The notes beneath the pieces are model-generated. The model worked only from the letters and a program-made list of their open reading frames with translations, was not told the DNA's origin and made no database searches. A stretch of DNA of 64,000 nucleotides from Streptomyces sp. NRRL S-455 (GTDB taxonomy: Bacteria; Actinomycetota; Actinomycetes; Streptomycetales; Streptomycetaceae): assembly GCF_000717875.1 (NCBI RefSeq), contig NZ_JOCT01000007.1, positions 115,292 through 179,291 on the forward strand, in the 5' to 3' direction. The translations under genes and the position numbers were made by a program. The stretch's first letter is position 1; every line of letters begins with the position of its first letter. Of this stretch, positions 50,342 through 58,977 are shown piece after piece.

Positions 50342-51526
50342 TTACAGCCACTCCCCTTCCAGGGCGGTGGCCGTGAGGCCCGGGGCCGCCGCGTACAGGA
50401 CGGCACGACTGCCCGGTTCCTGCCCGGCGTCATGCGCTCTGCGCATGATGTCGAACACGGCGGCGCCTCCGCGGTTGCCGGTGGTGTAGCTGTCCCGGCT
50501 GTACTGCAGCAGCCCCGACGGCCACCCGTCGGGCATCGTCTGCTCCATGTACTCCAGCACCCGGGTCCCGCCGGGGTGCGCGAGCAGGACGTCGGGGTGC
50601 CAGGAGCCGGGGTCGTCCTGGTAGCGGACGCGCAGCCACTCCCACATCGCGGTGACCGTCTCCTGTACGGCCCGCGGCCCGCGCCGGTCCATCACGAAGT
50701 GGGTGCCGTCCGCCCGTGTCTCCAGGCGGTGCAGGTCCTGGGTGCCGGGCAGGGTGTGGTGCCAGGCGGTGTCCAGCCGCAGCACCGACTCACGCCTCGG
50801 GCGGCCCGTGACCACCGTGGCGACCGCGGTGTCCGCGAACAGCAACCGGACGATCAGGGACTCCAGGGTGTCGTCCGCGGGCTGGTAGGTCGTGCTCAGC
50901 GCCTCCGCGATCACGACCAGGACCACGCGGTCCGGGTCCGCGGCCACGAGATCCGCCGCCAGTGCCAGGGACCGGGTCCCGGCGATGCAGGCCCACTGGG
51001 TGGCCGGCAGCAGCACCACGTCGTCACGGAGCGGGAGCTTGTTGGCCAGGGCGATGTCCAGCCCCGGCAGCGCCGGGGTGGTGGAGTGGCTGGTGATCAA
51101 GCAGTCGACGTCCTCGGGGTCCAGCCCGGCGATCTGCAGGGCCCCGCGCGCCGCCTGCTCCCCGTAGGACTGCACGGCCGCCCACGCGGGCGCGGTGCGC
51201 TCCTGCACGGTCTGCGGCGCGGGTATCGCCTCCAGGGCGCCGATCACCCGGTCCACGTCCCGCTCGGTGAACCCGTCACGGGCCAGCGCCTCCCTGGCCG
51301 GCCCGACGCCGGCGGCGAGCAGACCGCTCCCGCCACCCGGTGCGACGGCGGCCTCCAGTGGCAGCATCCACCCGCGGGTTTCGATGCCCGTACTGGCCGC
51401 GATGGCGTCGATCCGCGGCGCCCAGGCGGCGTGCGGGTGCCGATCGCGTACTTCCGTCACGATCTGGCTGGTCTTCACGGTGTGCCTGCCGTGGATCACG
51501 GCAGGGGGGCACAGGTAAGCGGCCAT
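50342..51526 (-). CDS. Type III polyketide synthase
   Basis: A 394-residue chalcone-synthase-fold enzyme. The triad is C180 (WACIAGTRSLALA), H317 (LLAHPGGTRVLEYM) and N351 (TTGNRGGAAVFDIM). The N-terminal half contains ARDGFTERDVDRVIGALE and the conserved DVDCLITSHSTTPALPGLDIALANKL. It condenses malonyl-CoA on an acyl starter in the cytoplasm. Streptomyces have several such enzymes (germicidin, alkylresorcinol and naphthalenone synthases). The sequence alone does not decide the product, and no tailoring genes are adjacent. ATG at 51526 follows AGAAAGG. Confidence 0.9.
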   Translation of the reverse strand: MAAYLCPPAVIHGRHTVKTSQIVTEVRDRHPHAAWAPRIDAIAASTGIETRGWMLPLEAAVAPGGGSGLLAAGVGPAREALARDGFTERDVDRVIGALEAIPAPQTVQERTAPAWAAVQSYGEQAARGALQIAGLDPEDVDCLITSHSTTPALPGLDIALANKLPLRDDVVLLPATQWACIAGTRSLALAADLVAADPDRVVLVVIAEALSTTYQPADDTLESLIVRLLFADTAVATVVTGRPRRESVLRLDTAWHHTLPGTQDLHRLETRADGTHFVMDRRGPRAVQETVTAMWEWLRVRYQDDPGSWHPDVLLAHPGGTRVLEYMEQTMPDGWPSGLLQYSRDSYTTGNRGGAAVFDIMRRAHDAGQEPGSRAVLYAAAPGLTATALEGEWL

Positions 51527-51696
51527 GGTGGGCACCTTTCTGCGGGAAGTAAGGGGGAATAACGCCACACATGCCGCTTCGGGCGCCGGCGTCCGGTCTG
51601 AGCATGGACGCCAAATGGACATTTGCGCAGTGACTTGGGCAACTTGGACCACTTTTTGCGGGGTGAGGTGGCCCACACAGCTGTCGGCCACGCCAA

Positions 51697-51726
51697 AGAC
51701 CCCGGACCGTGATCGGTCCGGGGTCT
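51697..51726 (-). terminator. Terminator of the importer/LacI operon
   Basis: Perfect 12-bp arms AGACCCCGGACC/GGTCCGGGGTCT with the loop GTGATC, 75 bp downstream of the LacI stop on the minus strand. It insulates the type III polyketide synthase gene. Confidence 0.88.
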
Positions 51727-51800
51727 CCACGTCGCCGTACACCTACTGCCGACGAACCGTCAGAAAGGTCGCTGATCCGCCAGGTTGGCCGGCGAGCCGC

Positions 51801-52823
51801 CTACGGCCTGGGCGCCGGCTGCTCCCCCGAGCCCCGGACGATCAGCCGGGTGGGAACGGTGAGGGTGCGGGCCCGCGAGCGGTCGCCGTCGAGGCGGGCG
51901 AGCGCGGTGGCCGCGGCGCTGCGGCCCAGTTCCCCGGGGTCCTGGGCGACGACCGTCAGGGCCGGTTCCAGGGCCTCGGCGAGTGACACGTCGTCGAAGG
52001 CGACGACGGCTACGTCCTTGCGCTTGCCGCGGGCGAGTTCGGCCACGATGCCGAGCGCCATGATGTTGTTCCCGGCGAACAGGGCCGTGGGCGGATCGGC
52101 CAGGTCGAGCAGTTGGGAGGTCACCGCCTCCGCTCCCCGCTGATCGTGTGCGCTGACCACCAGCGAGCGGTCGTAGGGAATGTCGGCCTCCCGCAGCGCC
52201 GCCCGGTATCCGGCGAAGCGCTCGCGGCGGGTGTACAGCTTCACGGGCAGGTCCCCGACGAACCCGATGCGCCGGTGCCCGTGGGCGATCAGGTGGGCGA
52301 CGCCCTCCTGCGCCCCCGCCCGGTTGGAGCTGACGATGCTGTCCGTGACCAGGCCGACCCCCGGCCGGTCGAGGAAGACGACGGGCAGCCCCGCCGTGCG
52401 GTGCGGCTTGAGACCGGAGTGGTCGGCGCCGACGGACGGCACGACGATCAGGATGCTGACGCGCCGGGCCAGGAACTGCGCCGTCAGGGCGCGTTCGCGC
52501 TCGGGGTCGTCCGCGGAGGAGCCCATGAGCAGCGTCAGCCCGCGGTCCCGGACCGTGTCCTCGATACTGCGGGCGACGGCTCCGAAGAAGGGGTTGGCGA
52601 GGTCGGGGACGACCAGCCCGATGGTGGTGTCCGGACCGCCGACGCGGATGTTGCGGGCCATGAGGTTCGGCTGGAAGCCCAACTTGGCTACCGCGGCGAG
52701 TACTTGTTCCCGCGTCTGCGCCGAGACGGGCCCGTCCTCGTTGAGGACCCGGGAGACCGTCTTGGCGCTGACCCCTACGTCTCGGGCGACATCGGCCAAG
52801 GTGGGGCGGCGTCTGGCTGCCAT
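51801..52823 (-). CDS. LacI-family transcriptional regulator
   Basis: A 340-residue repressor. The N-terminal helix-turn-helix reads PTLADVARDVGVSAKTVSRVLNEDGPVSAQTREQVLAAVAKLGFQPNLMARNIR, with the usual minor-groove hinge. A periplasmic-binding-protein-like effector domain follows (~65-335). It lies at the end of a sugar importer operon and probably represses it and the divergent sugar kinase by binding the long palindrome at 55977-56010. The effector is expected to be a sugar or sugar phosphate. Confidence 0.93.
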   Translation of the reverse strand: MAARRRPTLADVARDVGVSAKTVSRVLNEDGPVSAQTREQVLAAVAKLGFQPNLMARNIRVGGPDTTIGLVVPDLANPFFGAVARSIEDTVRDRGLTLLMGSSADDPERERALTAQFLARRVSILIVVPSVGADHSGLKPHRTAGLPVVFLDRPGVGLVTDSIVSSNRAGAQEGVAHLIAHGHRRIGFVGDLPVKLYTRRERFAGYRAALREADIPYDRSLVVSAHDQRGAEAVTSQLLDLADPPTALFAGNNIMALGIVAELARGKRKDVAVVAFDDVSLAEALEPALTVVAQDPGELGRSAAATALARLDGDRSRARTLTVPTRLIVRGSGEQPAPRP

Positions 52824-52900
52824 GGAGGAAACCGTCTCCTGAGTGCTCCCGGGTTCCGGGCCGCGGCCTCGGCCGGAACATGCGGGAGCGGTTCGCGCTG

Positions 52901-53734
52901 TCAGGTGGCCTGTACTCCGGCGGCCTTCGCGGCCTCGGAATCCGCTACGACAGTATCTCCAGCCTCGTCGACGGTGAGCGCGCCGGTCATGATGGCGACG
53001 ACCTCCGCCATGGAGTAGTCGGACGGCTTGATCACGGCCGCCCGCCGGCCCAGCCGGTGGACGTGGATCCGGTCGGCGATCTCGAAGACGTGCGGCATGT
53101 TGTGGCTGATCAGGACGACCGGCATGCCCTTGTCACGGACCCGGCGGATCAGGTCGAGGACCTGGCCGGACTCCTTGACGCCGAGGGCGGCCGTGGGTTC
53201 GTCCATGACGACGACGCTGCGCGCCCAGGCGACCGCGCGGGCGACCGCCACGGCCTGGCGCTGTCCGCCGGAGAGCGTCTCGACGGCCTGGGTCAGCGAG
53301 CGCAGGCCGATCTTCAGGTCGGCCATGTGCTCTGCGGCCTCCTGCCGCATGCGCTTCTTGTCGAGCATGCGGAAGGCGCTGCCGAGGATGCCCGGGCGGC
53401 GCAGCTCGCGGCCGAGGAACATGTTGGAGGCGATGTCCATGGAGGCCGCCACGGCGAGGTCCTGATAGACCGTCTCGATGCCGTGCGCGCGTGCGCTCTG
53501 CGGCCCGGAGAACTGGATCGGCTCGCCGTTCAGGCGTATCTCGCCCTCGTCCGGCACCACCGCGCCGGTGAGGGCCTTGATGAGGCTGGTCTTGCCGGCG
53601 CCGTTGTCGCCGATGACGGCGAGGACCTCGCCGGGCAGCAGGTCGAAGTCGGCACCGTCGATGGCGGTGACATGGCCGTAGCGCTTGACCAGACCGCGAG
53701 CCTGCAGAACGGGGGTCGCCGTGTTGGTGGTCAT
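52901..53734 (-). CDS. frcA: Sugar ABC transporter ATP-binding protein, FrcA-like
   Basis: A 277-residue single-cassette ATPase of the sugar (CUT2) class, similar in order and motifs to rhizobial FrcA: GDNGAGKTSL Walker A, QFSGPQSARAHGIETVYQDLAVAASMDIASNMFLGREL, LSGGQRQAVAVARA signature, VVVMDEPTAALGVKESGQVLDL Walker B, and LISHNMPHVFEIADRIHVHRLGRR with the FrcA-type ending. CUT2 ATPases are usually double cassettes; this short form is characteristic of Frc. ATG of this gene overlaps the permease stop (ATGA). Confidence 0.9.
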   Translation of the reverse strand: MTTNTATPVLQARGLVKRYGHVTAIDGADFDLLPGEVLAVIGDNGAGKTSLIKALTGAVVPDEGEIRLNGEPIQFSGPQSARAHGIETVYQDLAVAASMDIASNMFLGRELRRPGILGSAFRMLDKKRMRQEAAEHMADLKIGLRSLTQAVETLSGGQRQAVAVARAVAWARSVVVMDEPTAALGVKESGQVLDLIRRVRDKGMPVVLISHNMPHVFEIADRIHVHRLGRRAAVIKPSDYSMAEVVAIMTGALTVDEAGDTVVADSEAAKAAGVQAT

Positions 53735-54744
53735 CGGGCCTTCCTCCGGGAGATCTGGTCGACGGTCACCGCGAGGATCACCAGGACACCGGTGATCAGG
53801 GTCTGGTAGACGGAGGCGACACCCATCAGCTGCAGGCCGTTGCGGAACACGCCGACGATCAGGACGCCGATGAACGTGCCCAGCACCGACCCGCGTCCGC
53901 CGAACAGGCTGGTGCCGCCGAGCACCACGGCGGTGATGCTGTCGAGGTTGTCGGTCTGCCCGGCCTGCGGGTCACCGACTCCGGTGCGGGAGATGAGCAG
54001 GAGGGCGGCGATGCCGTAGAGGACACCGGCCACGGTGTAGACGCCGATGGTCAGCCGGGAGGTGCGGATGCCGTTCAGCCGTGCCGCTTCCGGGCTGTTG
54101 CCCAGGGCGTAGACGTGCCGGCCCCAGCTGGTGCTGCTCAGCGCGTAGGCGAGGAGGAGGAACAGGGCGATGGTGACCAGCGAGCCGTAGGTGATGTCGG
54201 TCTTGCCGAGCGGGAAGGTCTGCCCGAGGGCCGTCAGCGGGCCGGGCAGGTTGCTGACCGTCTGCTCCTCGGAGTAGATGTGCGTCAGCGCGAACGCCAC
54301 GTTGAGCATGCCGAGGGTGACGATGAACGGCGGCAGCGGGATCTTCTTCACCAGCGCCCCGTTGAGCATGCCGAAGCCGCCGCAGACGACCAGGCCCAGC
54401 GCGATCGCGGCGAGCGGTGGCAGGGTGCCCTCGGCGGCCATCTTGGCGATCACGATGCTGCCGAACGCCATCACCGCACCGCAGGACAGGTCGATGCCCG
54501 CGGTGAGGATGATCAGCGTCTGGCCGATGGCCAGGGTGCCGACGACCATGACCTGCTGCACGATCAGCGAGAAGTTCCCGCCGGTGAGGAACTGGTCGGT
54601 CGAGAGGGAGAAGAAGACGCAGGCCAGGAGGAGGGCGACCAGCGGGCCCGCGGTCGGCTGCGTGAGCAGCCGGCGGACCGTGGTCGGCGCCTTGAGGTCC
54701 GCGTACGGCGTGGACGTGGAGGGTGGCGTGGACGTGGCAGTCAT
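53731..54744 (-). CDS. frcC: Sugar ABC transporter permease, CUT2 class
   Basis: A 337-residue permease with 8-10 transmembrane helices of the RbsC/FrcC type. After TTVRRLLTQPTAGPLVALLLACVFF come NFSLIVQQVMVVGTLAIGQTLIILTAGIDLSCGAVMAFGSI (RbsC core), YALGNSPEAARLNGIRTSRLTIGVYTVAGVLYGIAALLLISRTGVGDPQAG and AVVLGGTSLFGGRGSVLGTFIGVLIVGVFRNGLQL. It forms the channel for a monosaccharide, likely fructose or ribose. Gene order on the minus strand is binding protein, permease, ATPase, LacI. Confidence 0.92.
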   Translation of the reverse strand: MTATSTPPSTSTPYADLKAPTTVRRLLTQPTAGPLVALLLACVFFSLSTDQFLTGGNFSLIVQQVMVVGTLAIGQTLIILTAGIDLSCGAVMAFGSIVIAKMAAEGTLPPLAAIALGLVVCGGFGMLNGALVKKIPLPPFIVTLGMLNVAFALTHIYSEEQTVSNLPGPLTALGQTFPLGKTDITYGSLVTIALFLLLAYALSSTSWGRHVYALGNSPEAARLNGIRTSRLTIGVYTVAGVLYGIAALLLISRTGVGDPQAGQTDNLDSITAVVLGGTSLFGGRGSVLGTFIGVLIVGVFRNGLQLMGVASVYQTLITGVLVILAVTVDQISRRKAR

Positions 54745-54897
54745 GCGAGTCCTTGTCGGGAGACAGAAGTCCTGGTCGGTCCTGCTCGGTCCGTGTCGGG
54801 CGGCAGGAGGACGAGGGGGCGGCCGTCCCCGGTCGGGGAGGTGGGGCCGGCCGCTCCGCTGAGGGGTGTCTGACGGCGGCTGCCGCGGGCCGGCGGC

Positions 54898-55920
54898 TCA
54901 GCCCCAGCAGTTGTCCAGGCCGTAGGCGGTGTCCTTGGAAGCGGCGCCGTCCTGCGCCTTGTCGGTGATCAGGGTGACGCCGGTGTCGGTGTAACCCGAG
55001 GCCTTCTTGCCGTCCTTGGCGTACGTCACGACGGCCTTGACGCCCTCGGCGGCCATCTTCAGCGGGTACTGCTGCGAGGTCGCGGCGATCTTGCCGTCCT
55101 TGACGGCCCGGGTGCCGGTGCAGCCGCCGTCGACGGAGACGATCAGCACGTCCTTCTCCCGGCCCTTGGCCTTGAGCGCGGTGTACGCGCCCAGGGCGGC
55201 GGGCTCGTTGATGGTGTAGACGACGTTGATGTCGGGCGCCTTCTGCAGGCAGTTCTCCATCGCGGTCTGGCCCTTGGCCTGGTCGCCGCCGGTGTCCTGG
55301 GAGCAGACGACGGAGGGGTCGCCCTCCTTGACGCCGAAGCCCTTCAGGAAGCCGTTGTGCCGCTGGACGCCGACGGAGACGCCCGGCGCGAGGTCGAGGG
55401 TGGCTATCTTCGCCTTCTTGCCCTTCATGGCGGCCTTGGCGTACTCGCCGATCAGCTCACCGGCCTTGAGGTTGTCGGTGGCGAACAGGGCGTCGACGGC
55501 GCTCTCCGGCTCGGTCGGGGTGTCCAGGGCGATGACCAGGACACCCTTGGCGCGGGCCTTCTCGATGGCGGGCACGATCGCCTTGGAGTCGCTCGGGGTG
55601 ATCAGGATGCCCTTCACACCGGACGCGACCATGTTCTCGATGGCGGTGACCTGCCCGGCGTTGTCGCCGTCGAACTTGCCCGCGGCGGTGGACAGTTTGA
55701 CGCCGTTCTCCTTGGCGGCCTCCTCCGCGCCCTCCCGCATCTTCACGAAGAACGGGTTGGTGTCGGTCTTGGTGATCAGGCCGACCTTGACCTCGCCCGA
55801 TCCGCTGGCAGCGGTGCCCGATCCGGATCCGGATCCACAGGCGGTCAGGGCGAGGGCCGCGACGCCCGTGCACGCGGCGGCTCTGAGCAAGGAGGAGGGC
55901 AGACGAGAGATGCGTGACAT
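54898..55920 (-). CDS. frcB: Sugar-binding lipoprotein (CUT2)
   Basis: A 340-residue periplasmic-binding-type lipoprotein with lipobox LALTAC near residue 27. The mature part is a Peripla_BP_4 fold: EVKVGLITKTDTNPFFVKMREGAEEAAKENGVKLSTAAG, QVTAIENMVASGVKGILITPSDSKAIVPAIEKARAKGVLVIALDTPTEP, and NVVYTINEPAALGAYTALKAKGREKDVLIVSVDGG. It captures sugar outside the cell for the permease. Two cysteines late in the sequence (CTGTRAV, DNCWG) may pair. 57 bp separate its start from a 13-bp-arm palindrome. Confidence 0.93.
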   Translation of the reverse strand: MSRISRLPSSLLRAAACTGVAALALTACGSGSGSGTAASGSGEVKVGLITKTDTNPFFVKMREGAEEAAKENGVKLSTAAGKFDGDNAGQVTAIENMVASGVKGILITPSDSKAIVPAIEKARAKGVLVIALDTPTEPESAVDALFATDNLKAGELIGEYAKAAMKGKKAKIATLDLAPGVSVGVQRHNGFLKGFGVKEGDPSVVCSQDTGGDQAKGQTAMENCLQKAPDINVVYTINEPAALGAYTALKAKGREKDVLIVSVDGGCTGTRAVKDGKIAATSQQYPLKMAAEGVKAVVTYAKDGKKASGYTDTGVTLITDKAQDGAASKDTAYGLDNCWG

Positions 55921-55976
55921 GAACGACTCCTGCGGGATCGCGGGCGGGCGGCCGGCATCGAGTCATGCCGTCCCGA

Positions 55977-56010
55977 GGTGTCAACGATGACTTGTGACAT
56001 CGTTGACACC
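55977..56010. promoter_or_regulatory. Large inverted repeat, probable LacI operator pair
   Basis: Perfect 13-bp arms GGTGTCAACGATG/CATCGTTGACACC separated by 8 bp, between the divergent binding-protein and PfkB genes. Each arm contains a LacI-type TGNCA-N-CG-N-TGNCA-like half or whole site. Most likely the operator of the LacI protein at 51801-52823. Confidence 0.78.
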
Positions 56011-56171
56011 GCTTGGCGAGGATGATGGACTCCGCTCCTCGGCAACGTCAATGCCTTGCACTCGTCACAAATCGGCAACGCCCCCGCGGCCGTCGCCCGC
56101 CCGAAGCCGTTCGCCGGCATGCCCGGGGCTCGTCCGTTTCCGCCTCGCGCGTTCCAAGAGAAGAGCCGCCC

Positions 56172-57158
56172 ATGAGTCCGCGCCAGATCACCGTCCTGGG
56201 GGAGTGCGTCGCCGACGCGTTCACCGAACCCGCACGTGCCCGGAACGAACTCGCCCTGCGCGTGCTGCCTGGTGGCGGACCCGCCAACACGGCCGTGGCC
56301 CTGGCCCGGCTGGGCACCCCGGCCCGCTTCCTCGCCCGCCTGTCCGGCGACGTGTTCGGCCGTCTCTTCCGGACCCACCTGGAGGCGTCCGGCGTGGATC
56401 TGTCGCACGCCGTCGAGGCCGCCGAGCCCAGCACCCTCGCCGTGGCCGAGCTGGACGACCGGGGGCAGGCCGCGTTCTCCTTCCACGCCCAGGCCACCGC
56501 CGACTGGCAGTGGACCGGCGCGGAACTGGCCGGGGTGGACCTGGCCGGCACCGCCTGTGTGCACACCGGGTCACTGGCCCTGGTCAAGGAACCAGGGGCG
56601 GCGGTGGTGGAGGACTTCCTGGCGGCGGCCGCCCCCCGGGCCACCATCAGCATCGACCCCAACGTCCGCCCGCTCCTGGTGCGGCCCGAGGTCTACCGCG
56701 CCCGGCTGGCGCACTGGTGCGGCCTCGCGGACGTGCTGCGGCTGAGCGAGGACGACCTGGATCTCCTCCTGCCCGGAACGCCCCCGGAGCAGGCGTGCGA
56801 CACCTGGCATGCGGCGGGGACGCGACTCGTCGTGATCACGCATGGCGCCGACGGCGCCCTGGCCTCACTCGACGGGGAGCGGGTGCGGGTGCCGGCGGTG
56901 GCGACACCGGTCGTCGACACGGTCGGTGCGGGGGACTCCTTCACCGCGGGCCTGCTGCACCACCTCGACTCCCACGGGCTCCTCGGCGGCAGGCTGACGG
57001 ACCTGCGCATCGGCGATGTCGAGGCAGCCTGCCTGTTCGCCGTGAAGGTCGCGGCCCTGACCTGCTCGGTCGCCGGCCCGAACCCGCCGTGGCCGGACCA
57101 GCTGACTCGGTTCACGACGGACGCGCCCTCCGTCCAGCACCTCGACCCCACCCACTGA
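56172..57158 (+). CDS. PfkB-family sugar kinase (fructokinase-like)
   Basis: A 328-residue ribokinase-fold kinase. N-terminal signature LRVLPGGGPANTAVALARLGTPARFLARLSGDVFGR, central SIDPNVRPLL, and C-terminal DTVGAGDSFTAGLLHHLD with the catalytic Asp, plus the NPPWPDQL end. It phosphorylates a sugar; given the divergent Frc/Rbs-type importer with a common operator, that sugar is probably the imported one (fructose or similar). ATG follows GAGAAGAGCC. A longer frame upstream crosses the operator and is unlikely. Confidence 0.9.
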   Translation: MSPRQITVLGECVADAFTEPARARNELALRVLPGGGPANTAVALARLGTPARFLARLSGDVFGRLFRTHLEASGVDLSHAVEAAEPSTLAVAELDDRGQAAFSFHAQATADWQWTGAELAGVDLAGTACVHTGSLALVKEPGAAVVEDFLAAAAPRATISIDPNVRPLLVRPEVYRARLAHWCGLADVLRLSEDDLDLLLPGTPPEQACDTWHAAGTRLVVITHGADGALASLDGERVRVPAVATPVVDTVGAGDSFTAGLLHHLDSHGLLGGRLTDLRIGDVEAACLFAVKVAALTCSVAGPNPPWPDQLTRFTTDAPSVQHLDPTH

Positions 57159-57173
57159 CAAGGACGGCACACC

Positions 57174-57476
57174 ATGAAGAAGACCCTGCTCGCCGAGTTC
57201 ACCGCCCGAGAGGGAGCGGAGGACGAGGTCGCCCGCCTGATCCGCGACTACGCCCTGAAGGTGCGCGAGGAGGAAGGCAACCTGGCCTTCGACGTCTACA
57301 CCAAGGCGGCGAACCCCCGCGCCTACTGGATCTTCGAGGTCTACCGGGACGAGGACGCCTTCACAGCACATCTCAACGCCCCGTACGGCGCCCCGTTCAA
57401 CGCCGCCCTCACCCCGCTGATCGAGGAGGACGCCTCCGTGCTGACGTTCCTCGACCCGCTGACCACCCGTCCCTGA
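57174..57476 (+). CDS. Antibiotic biosynthesis monooxygenase (ABM) fold protein
   Basis: A 100-residue dimeric alpha/beta-barrel protein: KKTLLAEFTAREGAEDEVARLIRDYALKVREEEGNLAFDVYTKAANPRAYWIFEVYRDEDAFTAHLNAPY is the classical ABM pattern. It starts 15 bp after the kinase gene, so is cotranscribed. ABM proteins include cofactor-independent monooxygenases, heme degraders and mutarotase-like proteins. In a sugar locus it might be a sugar-related isomerase or detoxification enzyme; this is uncertain. Confidence 0.88.
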   Translation: MKKTLLAEFTAREGAEDEVARLIRDYALKVREEEGNLAFDVYTKAANPRAYWIFEVYRDEDAFTAHLNAPYGAPFNAALTPLIEEDASVLTFLDPLTTRP

Positions 57477-57553
57477 CACGGCAGCGCCCAGCGGGAGTTC
57501 ATCGCTGCCCTGCCGTGTCCGCGTCGGCCGGTCCGGCGCACTCTGCGCACGCC

Positions 57554-57612
57554 GAGGGGCCCTTGCGCAAGGAGCGCGCCCGATCCGGTCGGGCATCGCG
57601 CAAGGGCCCCTC
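57554..57612 (+). terminator. Extended two-stem hairpin after the kinase/ABM operon
   Basis: 15-bp perfect outer arms (GAGGGGCCCTTGCGC/GCGCAAGGGCCCCTC) enclosing a second stem GCCCGA-TCCGG-TCGGGC, 78 bp after the ABM stop. Likely terminator, larger than usual. Confidence 0.75.
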
Positions 57613-57728
57613 AGTGCATCAACAGAGGCAGAAGCCCACCGGAGTCACAACCGCTCGATCACCATCCCCGGTCATCACCGGGGCAACGGGTTCTGACGGT
57701 GACTCCGGTCAACAGCCGGGCGCCCCGG

Positions 57729-58037
57729 TCAGTTGCAGGCCGCTCCGGCGCTGCCACCGTCGCCCCCGTCGCCGCCGACCGCGACGATGCTGGCCTCGTT
57801 CGTCTGGCTGACGCTCGACGGGTCATCGGCGACAGCTATGTTCACCTGGGTGACGTCGATGTCGCTGATGGAGGCCGAGCCTCCGGCGCCGCCCTCGCCA
57901 CCGAGGGCGGTGCACGTGGCCGGAACCGTCCCGTTGTTGGCGTCGGTGGTGTCGTCGGCCTGAGCGGTGCCGGCACCGAGAACGCCGACCGACCCGAGCA
58001 TGGTGACCACGACGAACGCCTTCTGAAGCTTGCGCAT
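57729..58037 (-). CDS. Small secreted Gly-rich protein
   Basis: A 102-residue protein with signal peptide (MRKLQKAFVVVTMLGSVGVLGAGTAQA, cleavage after AQA near residue 27). The ~75-residue mature part has two Gly/Ser-rich segments (GGEGGAGGSA and GGDGGDGGSAGA) flanking DIDVTQVNIAVADDPSSVSQTNEASIVAV, and ends in a cysteine (AACN) that could pair with the early cysteine (TCTAL). I recognise no family. ATG after GGAG. Confidence 0.65.
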   Translation of the reverse strand: MRKLQKAFVVVTMLGSVGVLGAGTAQADDTTDANNGTVPATCTALGGEGGAGGSASISDIDVTQVNIAVADDPSSVSQTNEASIVAVGGDGGDGGSAGAACN

Positions 58038-58174
58038 TGGGTCTCCTACTTGTGCGATGAGGATCACGGTGATCCTCATGGAGGTTGCAAAGTCGACAAT
58101 ATGGGCGCTTACGGCGGAAAGTAATCGCAAGTACTCCATTCGTGACCGGACGACCGTGGCACGGCGACCGCCGG

Positions 58175-58621
58175 TCAGGGCGCGGTGGTGTCCACGACGA
58201 AGCGGCGACTGAGACTGATCTCGCCCGAGAGCAGGCCCGGGTCGGCCGTCACCGTCAGCTCGTGCGTCCCGTCCCGCAACGCCCTCACATCGAGCACCCT
58301 GTGGTTTCCGACCCACGAGGTGGGGACGATCTTGTCGTTCAGTCTGACCTCGACACTGCGCAGCGCCTCAATGGCCAGCGCCTCGTCGTCGCTGCGATCG
58401 ACCACGTCCACCGTGAGCGGGGCCTCGGAGAGCGCGGCGGCGTTCAGCACGCCGCTGCTGGGGATGCCGCGTACCCGGAGCTCCGGCCGGTTCACCGCGT
58501 TGGCCGCCGCGATGCCGCCGATCGTCAGGGCAACGGCGGCAGCGGCAACCAGAGTTGTGATGAAGACTCTCCGTAGGGACCGGCTCCGCACAGGGTCCGA
58601 CGTCTTCAGGGCCAGCCGCAT
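58175..58621 (-). CDS. Membrane-anchored protein with Ig-like domain
   Basis: A 148-residue protein with one N-terminal signal-anchor helix (res ~18-42) after a basic head, and an external ~100-residue beta domain ending SLSRRFVVDTTAP. The VDTTAP ending and the preceding GTHELTV segment are typical of bacterial Ig-like domains that usually occur inside larger surface proteins. Here the chain ends exactly there. ATG at 58621 follows AAGGATGTGTTC; it may also start six bases earlier at GTG. Function unknown. Confidence 0.65.
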   Translation of the reverse strand: MRLALKTSDPVRSRSLRRVFITTLVAAAAVALTIGGIAAANAVNRPELRVRGIPSSGVLNAAALSEAPLTVDVVDRSDDEALAIEALRSVEVRLNDKIVPTSWVGNHRVLDVRALRDGTHELTVTADPGLLSGEISLSRRFVVDTTAP

Positions 58622-58977
58622 GAACACATCCTTCGAGAAGTCGCACAGAGGGACTCCTCTTCGTACGTATCGACGAACTCAACGCTCTCAAAAGGTGATT
58701 GGGGGATGCCTCTTGAGCGCGCACCAGGGGTCCGCTCAGTCGTGCCGGAAGTGAGGACGGTCGCCTCGGCTCCCCGCGCGGCTTCCCGCCCGGCCACGGT
58801 TCCAGACGTGGTCCACTCAGGCCGGCGATGTCGCGGCCCGGTGGTGCAAGGTACCGGCTCACACGTTTTCCGCCTGTTCGTCCGGAGAATCCGCCCTTCG
58901 GGGGCTACGCGGAGTAGCGTGGAGACGCGAGGCGGATCCCCGTACCCGCACCGGTTCCCGAAGACGGGTGGTCCGTT
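58622..58977. other. Intergenic region, divergent promoters presumed
   Basis: About 355 bp between divergent starts. It is less GC-rich near 58630-58700. I see no convincing gene or strong operator. Confidence 0.4.
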
